DNA of 64,000 bases from Hydractinia symbiolongicarpus (GCF_029227915.1 NC_079887.1:16119650-16183649); one strand, 5' to 3'; positions 37,656 through 48,987 are shown, counted from the stretch's first letter. Translations and numbers: made by a program. Notes: generated from the sequence alone by a model not told the origin.

Positions 37656-38309
37656 CAAGACACCAACTTAACAAAATTTATTGTGACATAAATGCTCACA
37701 CAATAATTCAGAGTGCAATCTAGCATTGTCAGTAGCAGTTGAACAGCTTTTTCTAATTTATCTGAAATTTCCCAATTTATAAGAGAAGCTAACTATATTT
37801 ACTCCACAATTTAGGACTTATAACCCATTTCATACAAGTTGTGAAACAATAAAATTTCATTAATATCCCTCAAAATATGTTAATGGAATTTCCATTTTGG
37901 ATTTAACAGCCCTATTTTAGATTTCTGGATTACATCCTTTTATTTCATTAAACTGTATAATCAAGTAACTTCTTCCGAAATTCCCCAAATATATACAGCA
38001 TAAAACATTCAGCTAAATGTGGATTCAGCTAAATGTGGGACCAAACTAGTATCAAGTGATTTATTCAAGCATGGTCAATCAATCACTACATGAAAAATCC
38101 GTCTGATAGAGAAACACATTTTCTCAACATTTATTTCTTAAAAAAGTGGTATAAATGAAAACCTTATCAACTGCACATGTGAATTTAAAATATACGTTTA
38201 AAAAAAAATCTGCATTACAATTATATTATATACATTAAGGACAGTCAAAGTTTTAAACAAAATCCTTATATAAAAATCAAAATATTTAACAGGCTAAAAG
38301 AAGTCTCAC

Positions 38310-38340
38310 CTTCTGATTTTGTTTTTTCTGCATGATACAT
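38310..38340 (-). CDS. Candidate first coding exon A of SVOP-like gene
   Basis: On the minus strand, ATG at 38340 opens 10 codons (MYHAEKTKSE) plus one base, then a strong donor GTGAGA. The single leftover G fits exactly the phase of the exon ending at 34190, making a Gly codon at the junction. An in-frame TAA lies a few codons upstream. With this start the protein has 484 residues and the summed coding length is divisible by three. It is short, so it could be coincidental. Confidence 0.4.
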
Positions 38341-39254
38341 TTTACTTTATTTATGTTCCCATATATATCTTTATTGTTCTTAAAATTTGAAATAATATAA
38401 AATGTAAAAAAACATCAAGGAAGGTCAATAATACACAAACCCTTGTTGTGTTTGCAAACAGATATAAACACAGATTAAAATATAACTGAAAAATGTTTTC
38501 TTTATAACTTCTTGACAACAGTACAATAACGCTAGAAACATACATATGAGTTAGATTCAACAAGCTGCAGCACATAATTAAAGACCAACTATTAAGGAAA
38601 ATATAATCACCATAGCATTTTTAGAAATTAAAATGAAGCAACAATATAACCACAGGTATGCTAACAATTAGGTGTTGCATTTTATAAGTTTGTCTACTAA
38701 AACATGTAATTTGAGAAGTTTGTTTACTAAAACATGTAAGTAGAAAAAGATGTTAAAAACATTTCATGAAATTTAACTACAGCCCAAATCATCACCATTC
38801 CCAATAAAAAAAGTTTAAACCATAGAATTTGTTTTGTTTTTAAATATATTAACCGTAGAAAGTCGAAAATAAACTAATTGTATCATAACATTACCATTAA
38901 TTGTTTAGATCTTTTGAGCATTCATCAATTGAGCAATTCCACAATTATATACAATCTAATTCTTGTGTCTAGCTCTCTCCTGCATATATAATTAAAATCT
39001 TTAGGTATAAACTTAAATGCTATAAATACATGATTGATGAATCCAACACGCTTGGAATTATAAATTTGCACAATTGAAAATTGTGAAAAAAATTCTGTTT
39101 GTCGGTGAAAATAATGTGGTATTGATTCTTGAAATGTTACTAAATTTTTAATGCATTGAACATGAAAAAAATATCAGAGGACAGCGAAAAACGTAATCAA
39201 AATTACGTAAACCAACCAACCAACCAAAATTAAAACTTTGAGGTGAAAGACATT

Positions 39255-40950
39255 TATATCATCATCATCATCATTCTCGGCTAAACGTCCGTTTTCCATG
39301 CTAGCATGGGTTGGACGGGGTATATTAATGACCCTCTTCCAATCTGATCTAGACTGTGTTAGATCTAAACTCAACTTCCTCTGTATCAAGTCTGTCCTTA
39401 TAACCTCCTGCCAATTCTTTCTCGGTCTGTCTCTGGGCTTTGCCCCAGGAACTATCAAGTCTCTACACTTCCTTACCTGATTATCCTCCTCCATTCTTTT
39501 TAAGTGCCCCAGCCAATTCAATCTTCTTATCTGGATAACATCTTTAATTCTACGGAGACTTAGCCTGCTTCTTAGCTCATCTGAACTCTTTCTGTCTCTC
39601 AGACTGGCGTTACACATCCACCTAACCATTCTCATATCATTCCTTTCTAAACGGTCAAGATCTTCCTGCTTCACTGCCCATGTCTCACTACTGTACAACA
39701 TAACACTTCTTACACAGGCCTCATACAACCTACCTTTTACCTCAATTGACAGGACTCTGCTAGTCAAGAAAGGAAGTAACTCTCTGAACTTTTTCCAAGC
39801 AGAACCTATCCTGCAAGTAACACTTCTTCCAACACCCCCTTCACTGCCCAACATATCACCTAAGTAACAGAAGTTCTCAACTATCTCTAACGAGCCACTG
39901 TTGTACATCATTAAAGCTGGAAATACTTCATTCTCTATAATCTCACCTTTGCACCACTTGCATACAAACTGAATGTCAGCTCTTAACCTTCCACTAATAT
40001 TACTGCACTTCTTATGTACCTAATGCTTGCAAGTCTGACAAAAAATTGAGTTACTACCACCCCTTTCCTGCAAACTCCACAAGGCCACTTTCCAACTACA
40101 AGGTCACACTTGGCTGCAATGCTACTAATCATGACTTAAAACTTTGCTGTGTTTACCTTTAGCCCTTTCTCTTCTAGTCCTTTCTTTCCACTTCTCAAAC
40201 TTTTCAACTAATTCTTCCATCGACTCTGCTATGAGAACCAAATCATCTGCATACAATAACTCCCATGGACAACCTGTTCTGAACTCCATCGACAGCGCTT
40301 CTAAGACTAGAACAAACTACAAAGGACTAAGTACAGAACCCTGATGTACACCAACATTTACACTAAATTCATCACTAAGTGAATCGTTAATCTGACACAA
40401 CTTCTAGCATTGCTGTACATAGACTGTACCATCGTAACTAGCTATCATCCACACCTAATTTTCTCATAACCCACCAAATAACTTTACGTGGCACTCTATC
40501 AAAAGCTTTCTCTAAATCTACAAAGGCAAAATAGAGATTCTTTCTCTTTCCTAAATACTTTTCCTGAAGCTGTCTGAGCAAAAATATTGCATTTGTAGTG
40601 CCTATTACACTCGACTGCCACTCACTCGGAATAGCACCATCCTTTATAATCTGGTTAGCAAGACTTGTAATAAGTTCAACTCCAATATATCCAGATGCTT
40701 TTACCATCTCTGCAACAATACCTGATAATCCTGCAGCTTTGCCAATCTTCAATTTCCTAATATCCTCCACTACCCATTCTGTCTTGATCTGCATAGCTGG
40801 CCCTTCTACAACATCATCATCAGACAAATTATCCTCATCCCAATCAAACTCAGTGTTAAGCAACCTCTGATAATAATTCTTCCAAGCTACCCTTTTCTCC
40901 TCCTCTGTGCTAGCCAAAACACCTTCATCATTACGTACTTCTTTTAAATA
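39255..40950 (-). mobile_element. Non-LTR retrotransposon copy B, internally deleted
   Basis: The same family as copy A, in the opposite orientation, and longer at its 5' end. It shows a linker region with RVAWKNYYQRLLN, the RT fingers, then an internal deletion where the segment from the fingers joins directly to GTTNAIFLLRQLQEKYL and VDLEKAFDRVPRKV. Further on, YADDLVLIAES, the Cys finger (frameshifted), and the FCYLGDMLG to RDRPRKNW portion are intact over 39174-39911. It ends with the CCCATGCTAGCATGG and ATGATGATGATG tail at 39260-39305. Near-identity with copy A suggests both insertions are fairly recent. Confidence 0.88.
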
Positions 40951-41104
40951 AGAAATTAAAAAAAGAAACATTGTGTATATCCATAACATCCAAACAATAA
41001 CATATGCATTTAAAACTTAAAAATTATATTTCCAAAAATCTCTTAACAAATATGAACCAAATAATGAGGAGTTTCCAGAAAATGTGTATTACAGTCAAAG
41101 AGTA

Positions 41105-41185
41105 AGATTTGATGTTTCTCCAACCCATGCTAGCATGGAAAACAGACGTTAAGCCGAGAATGATGATGATGAATGATGAATGATG
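41105..41185 (+). mobile_element. 3' tail of the same non-LTR retrotransposon, copy C
   Basis: Only the last part is present: CCAACCCATGCTAGCATGG, then GACGTTAAGCCGAGAATGATG and an expanded GATGAATGAT tail. It is a severely 5'-truncated third insertion of the family of copies A and B. Confidence 0.85.
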
Positions 41186-41605
41186 GTATAGCAGATGGTA
41201 AAAAAATCCATTTTTTGTTGTTTTTAGCTAATTTAAATTTCCTGTTTTTAACATTCTCATGCATGTAAGTCGGACCTTTCAGTTGAGTGCATTTAAACAA
41301 TGCCTAGTTATTAATTTAAGGGAGATTACAAAATTATTTCTAAATTTCCAAAAAAATCTTTCGGACTATTTTTGTTTTGATTTTACAGCACTTTTAGAAC
41401 GTTTTCTCCTCTTTTAAATTTTTTAAAATAAAACATTTTTATAAGGAATCGTCTCCGAGATCGTTTCAAAAAAAACTGTTTCAAATAGTATATTTCAGTA
41501 TATCTATTTTAGATCGTTTCAAAATCGTTCAAGGTGTTTCTTTTACATTCTTTTAACATATAAGGAATAAAAGAAATTATTAATCTTATAAAGGTCTCTC
41601 AATAA

Positions 41606-43192
41606 GGGATCGTCTCCGAGATCGTTTCAAAAAAAATCGTTTCAAATAGTTTCATTTTTTAATTAGCATAGCATGTGATACGAATTTGAAACAATTTTAA
41701 AGTAATGTTTAATTTTTTGAAATTGTTTCAGATCGTATGGAAATCGTTTCACTATTTTGTAAATCGTTTCATTAAAAAATAAAATCGTTTTATAATCGTT
41801 TCATAATCGTTTCAAGATTGTTTTATTATATTCTTGAAATCGTTTCACATAACCATAATTCGTTTCAAAATCGTATCATTATGATCGTTTCAGTATATTT
41901 ATTTTAGATCGTTTCAAAATCGTTTCAAGGTGTTTGTTTTACATTCTTTTAACATAAAAGAAATTATTAATCTAATAAAGGTCTCTCCATAAAACCTACG
42001 CGCTGTCACATAGGTAAATTTCTACATCGTAAAAAATTGCGTATATAAAAACATTATTTATAAAGATTTGCTTTCGGAAATTGTTTCAGCATATTTATTT
42101 GAGATCGTTTCAGGATGTTTGATTTAAATTTTTTTTTACATAAGAAGAATAAAAGCAATAATTATTAATAGAACTCATCACGTTAGGGCATCATTAGGTT
42201 GTATATCGCAGAAGTCGCCGGTGACATGCTTCGAAAATGCTTGTCACCGGCACAGTTTAACATGAAGCAAAACTGTACAGGAGACTCAATTGTTAGAGTC
42301 TTCGCAGAACATCTCTTCTCACAAAACCAAGGGCAGGGCTGACTTATTGCCTGCTGTGTCGTGTGGGAGAAAGAACTTCTGGACTTCTTTTTAATACGAT
42401 ATACAATTTTTTCGATTATTATTACGAATCGAATGGTACCACAGTATTTCAGTAGCCTGAGTGATTTTAGTTAGTGATAATGGCTTAACTTACTAAAAAT
42501 AGATTTTTTTTCTCTGTAAATACCAGCTGTTCATTGACGTCATACCGATTGTGAGTAAAATTGTACCTGTTTCAAAACATGAAATTGTTTAATATGATTT
42601 AAGAATGCTGAACGTCGAGAGCGTGTTTACGTTTTTCGGGGGCACTTGCAAACTTTTTTAACTATCGCTAATATAACGACGTGGGAGAAAAGAAAGAGAA
42701 TAAATTTTTGCTGAAATATCATAACAAACACTATTTACACACTTTTTATAAAAACATATACAAAAATAACGGTATGTTAATGATTTTATTAGTTCATTAC
42801 GTTGTTTTCTTTTTCTTCCAACATTTTTTTGACAACAACCCTTATTAACAAGTTCGTTCATATTTGTAATGGTTTCAAAATCGTCTTTAAAATTTTTTCT
42901 AGCCAGTGAAAGTATTGTTTTTAGTCGATTTGGAGAGAGGGCTGTTTTGACAATCGTATCAAATCGTTTTAGAATTTTTTCTAATCGTTTCAAAATAGTT
43001 TCAAAATCGTTTCACAATCGTTTCACAATCGTTTCATTTTTAACAAAATCGTTTCGCAAATAAAATATGAAACATTTAATTCGTTTCATGATACGATTAT
43101 GAAACGATGTAAAAAAATTATTGAAACGATTTCCATCGTATGGAAATCGTTTCAATTCGTATCAAAACTGAAACGATCTTGGAGACGATCCC
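41606..43192. mobile_element. Harbinger-like TIR element with TAA target duplication
   Basis: The left end GGGATCGTCTCCGAGATCG and the right end CGATCTTGGAGACGATCCC are inverted repeats of about 24 bp with one mismatch. TAA directly flanks both sides (41603-41605, 43193-43195). An uninterrupted version of the target, CTCTCCATAAAACCTACGCG, exists at 41985-42004 and shows the empty site with a single TAA. A 3-bp TAA duplication and TIRs starting GGG fit the PIF/Harbinger superfamily. The interior consists largely of scattered TCGTTTCA repeats and has no transposase. A related end (GGAATCGTCTCCGAGATCG) at 41445 and another right end at 43908-43932 indicate nested or overlapping copies. Confidence 0.75.
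42217..42251. other. Perfect 10-bp GC-rich hairpin
   Basis: GCCGGTGACA (42217-42226) pairs exactly with TGTCACCGGC (42242-42251) around a 15-nt loop. It is an isolated GC-rich structure inside the AT-rich Harbinger-like element. Confidence 0.8.
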
Positions 43193-43215
43193 TAAAACCT
43201 ACGCGCTGTCACATA

Positions 43216-43612
43216 GGTTTTTCTATCAGTGCTTTTCGTTCTTAAGCTTTTAAAATGCAATCTTTAATAAAGCTTTTTTATCGCCGCATTTCGTTTCTTA
43301 AATTTTTAAAATGTGATCTAAAAAAGCATTTCTATCGCCGTTTTTCGTTCTTAAACTTTTAAAATGCGATCTCAATAAGCTTTTCTATCCCCGTTATTTT
43401 TAAATGCGATCTAAAAAAACATTTCTATTACCACATTTCGTTCTTAATTATTTAAAATGCGATCTAACGAAGCTTCTCTATCGCCGTTCTTCATTCTTAA
43501 ATTTTTAAAATGCAATCTAAAAAAGCATTTCTATCGCCGCATTTTGTTCTTAAATTTTTAAAATGCGATCTAACGAAGCTTTTCTATCACCGTTCTTTGT
43601 TCTTAATTTTTT
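43216..43612. repeat. Tandem repeat, about 58-bp unit, seven diverged copies
   Basis: Units contain TTCTATCGCCGCATTTCGTTC, then TTAAATTTTTAAAATGCGATC and TAAAAAAGCATT, with substitutions and small deletions. The block sits between two right-hand ends of the Harbinger-like family. Confidence 0.85.
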
Positions 43613-44539
43613 TTCATCGCAATATTTTTCATTTTAAAGGAAATTGTTACTTTTAAGAAAAACTGTTTATTTTTAGTTTTGAAAAACTGTTTTACGATAT
43701 TTACGATAACAGATGTTGTTGATGATGTGATGTTGTGTTGAATAAAAGAAAGAGAAACAATAATTTTACATTTATATATAAGTTTAATTGGTTTTTAATT
43801 AGTTCAACATCGTTACAAAATTCGTTTCAATAACTTCAAAGACTTTTACATCGTATCACAAATAATATTTGGACAATCATATCAAATCGTTTCAATTCTT
43901 ATAAAAACTGAAACGATCTTGGAGACGATCCCTTAAGCAATAAGGATTACAGGCTTCAGTGCTATTGTTGTATTATACTAAAGATGTTCAGTCCTCAAAG
44001 CTGCCGGGTACACAGGCACTGTTATAAATTAAAAGTGAGAGGATTTACCTATTATTTTAACAAAAAAAAACATAAGAAATTAAAGTATATACTATTATAT
44101 AACTTTTAAATCTTTAATTTTTCAGGAAATTCATAACTCTTCTTCTTCCTTACTTGGAAATAAATCAAAAATGTTAATTTCTTTTACGTGCCTTAAAGAC
44201 AAATGGTCTTTGGTTTGACACAAAGCGCACACATAAGTACTTTGCAAGCATTTGTAAGTTGGCTATAAAAGTTCAGCACGTCAAACAGTCTTACCTTCTT
44301 TTACTGACTCACATTTTTATTTATATACTCAGCTATATTTTTATATTAGGAAGCTAGAATTGTGCCAGGACTGCAGGAGGACATTTATATAGGGCTTAAA
44401 ATTAAATTTCTGAAAGCATAGGAATAAAGAAAAAGAAAGAAAATATAGCTAGTGTCTTGGCTATATCTAAGCTAGTATAATGTGTCCTTCTTGCTTCCAA
44501 ACGCACTTTTAAGAATCATACCCAAAACAAAATATTTAC

Positions 44540-44618
44540 CCGGGGATTGTAGCTCAGTTGCTGCATTAATATTGTCAGGACATGCGATTCTTTCTTGTTT
44601 CGGTTTTTCATCTTCCAT
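44540..44618 (-). CDS. Candidate first coding exon B of SVOP-like gene
   Basis: On the minus strand, ATG at 44618, in good context (A at -3, G at +4), opens 26 codons beginning MEDEKPKQERIACPDN, then one base and a donor GTAAAT. The phase again matches the exon ending at 34190. An in-frame TGA lies upstream. Use of this exon gives 500 residues and a first intron of about 10.3 kb holding the retrotransposon copies and the Harbinger-like element. The soluble, charged character fits the N-terminal cytoplasmic tail of SVOP proteins better than candidate A. Both may be alternative first exons. Confidence 0.5.
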
Positions 44619-44639
44619 TTTAAATACTTTTTTTCTTAG

Positions 44640-46235
44640 CAGTCATTTTTTGACATTCAAAACAGATTGGTTGCGACGTAAACATAATTTTTTAAAAAAA
44701 ATATTTACCACAAATTACAAATGGGTTCCTGTTGCACTCCTACATTATAAAAGTTAAATTATTCAAGTACAAGTGCAAAAAGCACTATGGTGGAGGCTTG
44801 AAATCTGTGTATGCACCGCCCCCTAATTAGCGCCTACTGCGCCAATACCTACGCCACATACATACGCTTTTTCCTTTGCATCTACATCTTCTCTCGCCTT
44901 CCCATTTTCTTTCCTATATATTTTTTTATATTTTTGACAAGTGTTTACACCACACAAGTAGAAATATCGGGATGGATTTGATCGTATTTTGCACGATTGA
45001 GGGCGTAAAAAAACTTTTTTTAAAACACATACTATTCTTTCCTTTCTTACGTCAGCTACAGTGTAGCAGTCAATGAATTTATAAAATAACGTGAATGCTG
45101 TAATAAACGACCAGCCTCCAGAAAAAGCCTGCCTCCAGTAAAAGACCACTTCTGAACTTGAAATATTGAAAAAAATAGTATATACGCCCAATCTCCAATA
45201 AACACCCGTCTCTAAATAAAGTTTATCATGACTATGGTCAAAAAAGGCGCTTATTATGAATTTCATCAAGCAATTACAGAAAAATAATGACACGGATTAA
45301 TCTTTAAGTTTTAAACTTTCAGATGATTAAAATTATAAAAATATGGACACTGACTTTAATTTGTTAGGCGAAGAGACGACAGCAGGTGAAGAACAATTAG
45401 ACAAGTTACTCTTTTGTGTTTAATTGTAGAGGGGGGGAGGTCAAATTGCACTTTTTCGAATTTTTCACCCCTAAAATCATTTTATAATGACCCCCTCCAT
45501 TTTATCGAATTTTGAGAATGAGACCCACCTCCTCATTTTATTATCACCCCCCATAATAAGTTTGTCGGATATCACAAAGCAGCATCTTTTCTTATAATCA
45601 AAACACAACTCTCTTTTGGAACAAATCTCAAGAACAAATACTATTTACAGGTTAAAAATAACAAATATCAACAAAATGTCAGCACAGTTTATTCCTTAAA
45701 CATGTCAAAAGCATTGTTATCTTTATTTTTAGTTGTTTCACTAGTGTTAGTTTATTTAAAGTTAGTCGTTTTATCCCCCCCCCCCACTTTAAGAAATTTT
45801 CCCTGGAGTACCCACCCCCCCCCTGCTTATTCGACCCCCCCCCCCTACAATTAAGCACAAAAGAGTACATCATTATTGATGTAAACTGCAAACAATTTTT
45901 GAAAGTTTATTTGTCATGAATTTACGACAAAATTAATTCAAAAATGGAATTTTGCCTTGTTGATAAGTTGATAGCGGCGATAATATTCATTGTTAGTAGT
46001 TTGCCACTCTGTAATAACAGCTCAGGGGACACAAGACCCTGGGAATGGCTGAAAAATAAGAAAAGAAAGAGAGACTTATTATTAATATAAAATTCAACAT
46101 ATTTGATAATTTGAAGTTTGGTCATTTTTTGTCCCTTAAATTAACACCTTGGATGTTAAGACTTTAATAATAGTGCAAACTAATTAAATAAATTTTACTT
46201 ATTCAGTTGAATGTTATTGAAAAAACCATGCTCGT
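44640..46235. other. Mostly non-coding; contains the G-run TIR element
   Basis: No gene recognised. 45080-45230 has loosely repeated AAACG(A/C)C and CCTCCAGTAAA motifs, a repeat style I cannot classify. 45407-45867 is a TIR element (separate entry). Confidence 0.45.
45407..45867. mobile_element. 461-bp MITE with G-run terminal inverted repeats
   Basis: The left end TACTCTTTTGTGTTTAATTG, continuing TAGAGGGGGGG, is mirrored by the right end CCCCCCTACAATTAAGC and ACAAAAGAGTA at 45838-45867, about 30 bp with one or two mismatches. The interior has further C-runs and no coding capacity. The homopolymer G/C runs next to both ends are unusual. No certain target duplication. Confidence 0.75.
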
Positions 46236-46324
46236 GTCCAGGGTTTGTTGTTTACAGTCAAAGCCGCTATCGCTTATACCGCGGCCTCGATGTCACAAGG
46301 GAAAAAACCCTGAGAAGTAGGTTG
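46236..46324. repeat. CCAGGGTTT-type short repeat, second copy
   Basis: TCCAGGGTTTG at the left, AAAGCCGC in the middle, and AAAACCCTGAGAAGTAGGTTG at the right copy the layout at 10656-10737 (CCAGGGTTTAA, AAAGCCGCC, AAAACCCTGGGGAAGAGGTTG). Confidence 0.6.
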
Positions 46325-46567
46325 TCAAAAAACATACGATGTTCTAAAAATTAATGTTAATTACCATAATAGCTGCCATTCAAAGTACTTTTTTTGCTCG
46401 GCTTTTCTAAGTCACCTTGATGAGGGTTCATTCCCAGGGATTTTGGCCTTTTTGAGATATGAGAGCAGACGGCGAAACAGAAGTTAACACAAATCCTAGT
46501 TAGGCGTATGTCTACCACAAACCTTTAAACTGATTTTCATACTTCTTTTCAGTATTGGAGTAACTTG

Positions 46568-46927
46568 TTATATTGGTAGGAGAGTTAAAAGAGGACTAAT
46601 TTTTGTTACAATTCTAAATCTTTGCGAGAGTCGTTGAGATTTGCTATCTTTTATGTATCCGTCCCTACTGGAACTTGATGACCACCTGCCGTGTTTACTT
46701 ACCATTCTGTCAGTGACGCCGTTATTTGCAGCAGCACTAGCTCCAGCTGAGCGTAAAGAATGTAACCCAAAATTTTCCGGTACTTTTTGAATAGTATTCA
46801 AATGTTCGTGAAATGTTTTGCTGGCACTTTCGTAGGATGAAGAAAGGTGCCCTAACACATTGTGGCCTGTCTTTGTTTTCGCTAAACGACAAATTAAAAA
46901 ATTGTTAGAACATCCTTCCATGACCAA
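46568..46927 (-). pseudogene. Tyrosine recombinase C-terminus of a DIRS-like element
   Basis: A 119-codon stretch holds the C-terminal catalytic part of a tyrosine recombinase: LHSLRSAGASAAANNG (the HxxR box), KHGRWSS and DGYIKDS with the nucleophilic Tyr. The N-terminal half is not readable nearby. Recombinases of this style occur in DIRS retrotransposons and as widespread orphan genes in cnidarians. The RNase H and RT pieces on the same strand just upstream support DIRS. Confidence 0.7.
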
Positions 46928-47065
46928 GTTGTTAAAGTAAATACATACGAAAAATGGGTCGGCAGGACAATGGTTGACTTCTGTATATTTAGATCTCCAA
47001 TCTACCCGCTTTTGCTAAGCTCTTTTGTATTTAATAATAGTTTCCTTCGCGTAAGCCGCTTTTAG

Positions 47066-47413
47066 ATAGATAGATAGATGTGCATATTTTACATGGCTAG
47101 CCTCACAAATATCGAGGGATATACCCTGTCTATTATTTCCAGGAGGGGCCATGGCTTAGATGGAGAGTCCTAGAGTATTTAATGCTCATTTTGAGCGACG
47201 CAGACCCAATTAGGGCCCGCGCTCTACTAGACAACTCCCGGCAACATCCAACGGCCCACACAGTGTGCCATCTTCCCAATTTCCCTCACATGGCTTGGGT
47301 TAACCCGGGGCTATGGTAACATTCACTCGCCCATGTTGAATCGCCGTCAAGAGGAATCGAACCCCGGTCTCCCGCACAGAGTACGAGAGCTATAACCACT
47401 AATCTACGGCGCC
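47066..47413 (-). repeat. tRNA-derived SINE, long copy
   Basis: Read on the minus strand it begins GGCGCCGTAGATTAGTGGTT, an A-box-like start. The B box GGGTTCGATTCCT follows (plus-strand 47352-47364), then about 270 bp of unique body, and it ends in a TAGATAGATAGA-type tail on the plus-strand left side. It lies between the DIRS recombinase and RNase H parts. A shorter sister is at 48988-49203. Confidence 0.8.
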
Positions 47414-47879
47414 ATAAAAGTTGTGGTAAATTTGCTGCTTTCGACTTAAGTGCAGTGTTTTGTATCGCGTCTAGTTTTTCTTAAATACCAATATTGATGT
47501 GATCTGTTAAGAATAAAAGAATGTAAATAAGCCTCCTATATATGATTTTTTTAGTGGTTCTGGCTATTTTAATGCACACGTTCGTCCGGCGATTTAAGAC
47601 ATACGCCCGTCCGGCGGTCCCAGTTCGGCAGTTAAGTAATATACACAAGTCTGCTAAGGCATTTTTCACCCATGTGGCAGTTGTCCTTGTGTCAAATTCG
47701 TCACAGAGAAAATAACAGGATTTGATTTTTTAATCTGATTTCACTAACAAAGCTAAAGATTTAAATTTAGCAAAGCCTTCAAATACGGTTTTACTGGTGG
47801 TATAATTATAAAAATAAGGATCTAATAACAAGTAATCTTTTGCAAGTTCGTAAAACTAATAGAGCGCCTTGACCGTTAC

Positions 47880-48462
47880 AAAGTTTTAGATGATTTAAAA
47901 CATCGCTCACTAACGAAATAGGGGGAACAACCAATTAAAATCACCGAACCAATTGTAAGTGAAGGCGTTAACACCACGTGAATTCGGACAAAAATATTTT
48001 GAGTTAAAGTTGTTAATTTTCTTATTTATGTCATCGGCGAAACGATCGACTGTAAAAATGCCAAGCTTCTGTTGAATGTAATCAAATGATTCATAATCTA
48101 TCCCCCAGTTGTCGGAATTCCTTTGTTATTTGCCTTCCTCGGGATCCACGACGATTGTAATTTGATATTATAACTCATTGAAGCATTAAAGATTTCTAAA
48201 GCGACATTCGTTGCCAATGATAACACTACATCCTCTGACGCAGCTACGTCCAACGATACCATCAAATGTGGCATAAGTTGATTCTGTTCCAATATGACAG
48301 AAGATAAAGGCACCATTTCAGGTCTTCCTTTTCTGATATAGACAAGCGCACAAAATGAGACATTTCTTTTACGGAATTAGCTTTTGATATTAGTCTACTT
48401 AAAAACGGTCTGTTTAGATGAACTATTTGACATTGCAGTTTGCCTAATAAGGATAGCAGCAT
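47880..48462 (-). pseudogene. DIRS-like reverse transcriptase/RNase H remnant
   Basis: Minus-strand pieces: LLGKLQCQIVHLNRPFLSRLI (connection region after the RT), EIFNASMSYNIKLQSSWIPRK (RNase H end, with the W-x-P-R motif), then GIDYESFDYIQQKLGIFTVD and RFADD...NAFTYNWFGDFNW, typical of the segment after RNase H in DIRS-group polyproteins. Frameshifts separate the pieces. The order on the strand (RT/RH, then recombinase downstream) is correct for a DIRS element. Confidence 0.7.
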
Positions 48463-48987
48463 TCTTGTCCTTAGACTACTGGCTGTTAAGACCTGTTGCA
48501 GGTAACTTCCTGTGTTTTCAAGGGCTGGTATTTTTGTTTAAAGAAACTGTGAATTTAATTTTATGCTTAAATAAGTCATTATTGTGAAAGGTTGCACAGT
48601 CTTGTGTTTAGCGACAGGTATAGGTAAAGATCTTAACATCCTTAAACAGGTGTTTAGGTCATTTTGGCACGCAGACAAATTTGCATGCGTCGTCCAGGTA
48701 ATGCGAAATTTAGCTCCTAAGGTCCTCAGATTCTAACGGCAGTTAACTGCTCTGCCAACCTCGATCCTTTTTTTCTCTTTTTGATATAAGTGATAATTTC
48801 TTTCTTGCTGTCCCTTATATCAATTCCCACTGCACTGTGTCTATCTTTTTCCTCCTTCAAATATTTTTCTACAACTTATGGAGCTTGATGAGCCGATGGG
48901 TTGTTTTTGATGCGGATATTAGGTCGCTTCGCTTCGCATTTCAACCAATGCTAGATCCGTTTTGTAGACCGTCCAATACGTACTCAC

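Larger units (their letters stand above)
36120..38309. other. AT-rich DNA without recognised gene
   Basis: Very AT-rich; apart from the two repeats listed at 37125 and 37589 I see no coding or structured element. It is intronic if first exon A or B of the SVOP-like gene is correct. Confidence 0.5.

Noticed and set aside
42658-42993. 111-codon minus-strand frame starting MKRLEKILKRFDTI
   Set aside because: Its start lies in the TCGTTTCA repeat field and reads the repeat in one frame. No family is recognised, and it sits inside a non-autonomous TIR element.
44541-44565. tRNA gene suggested by GGGATTGTAGCTCAGTTG
   Set aside because: Only an A-box-like part exists; no B box, anticodon arm or acceptor pairing follows, and the region is better read as a coding exon on the minus strand.
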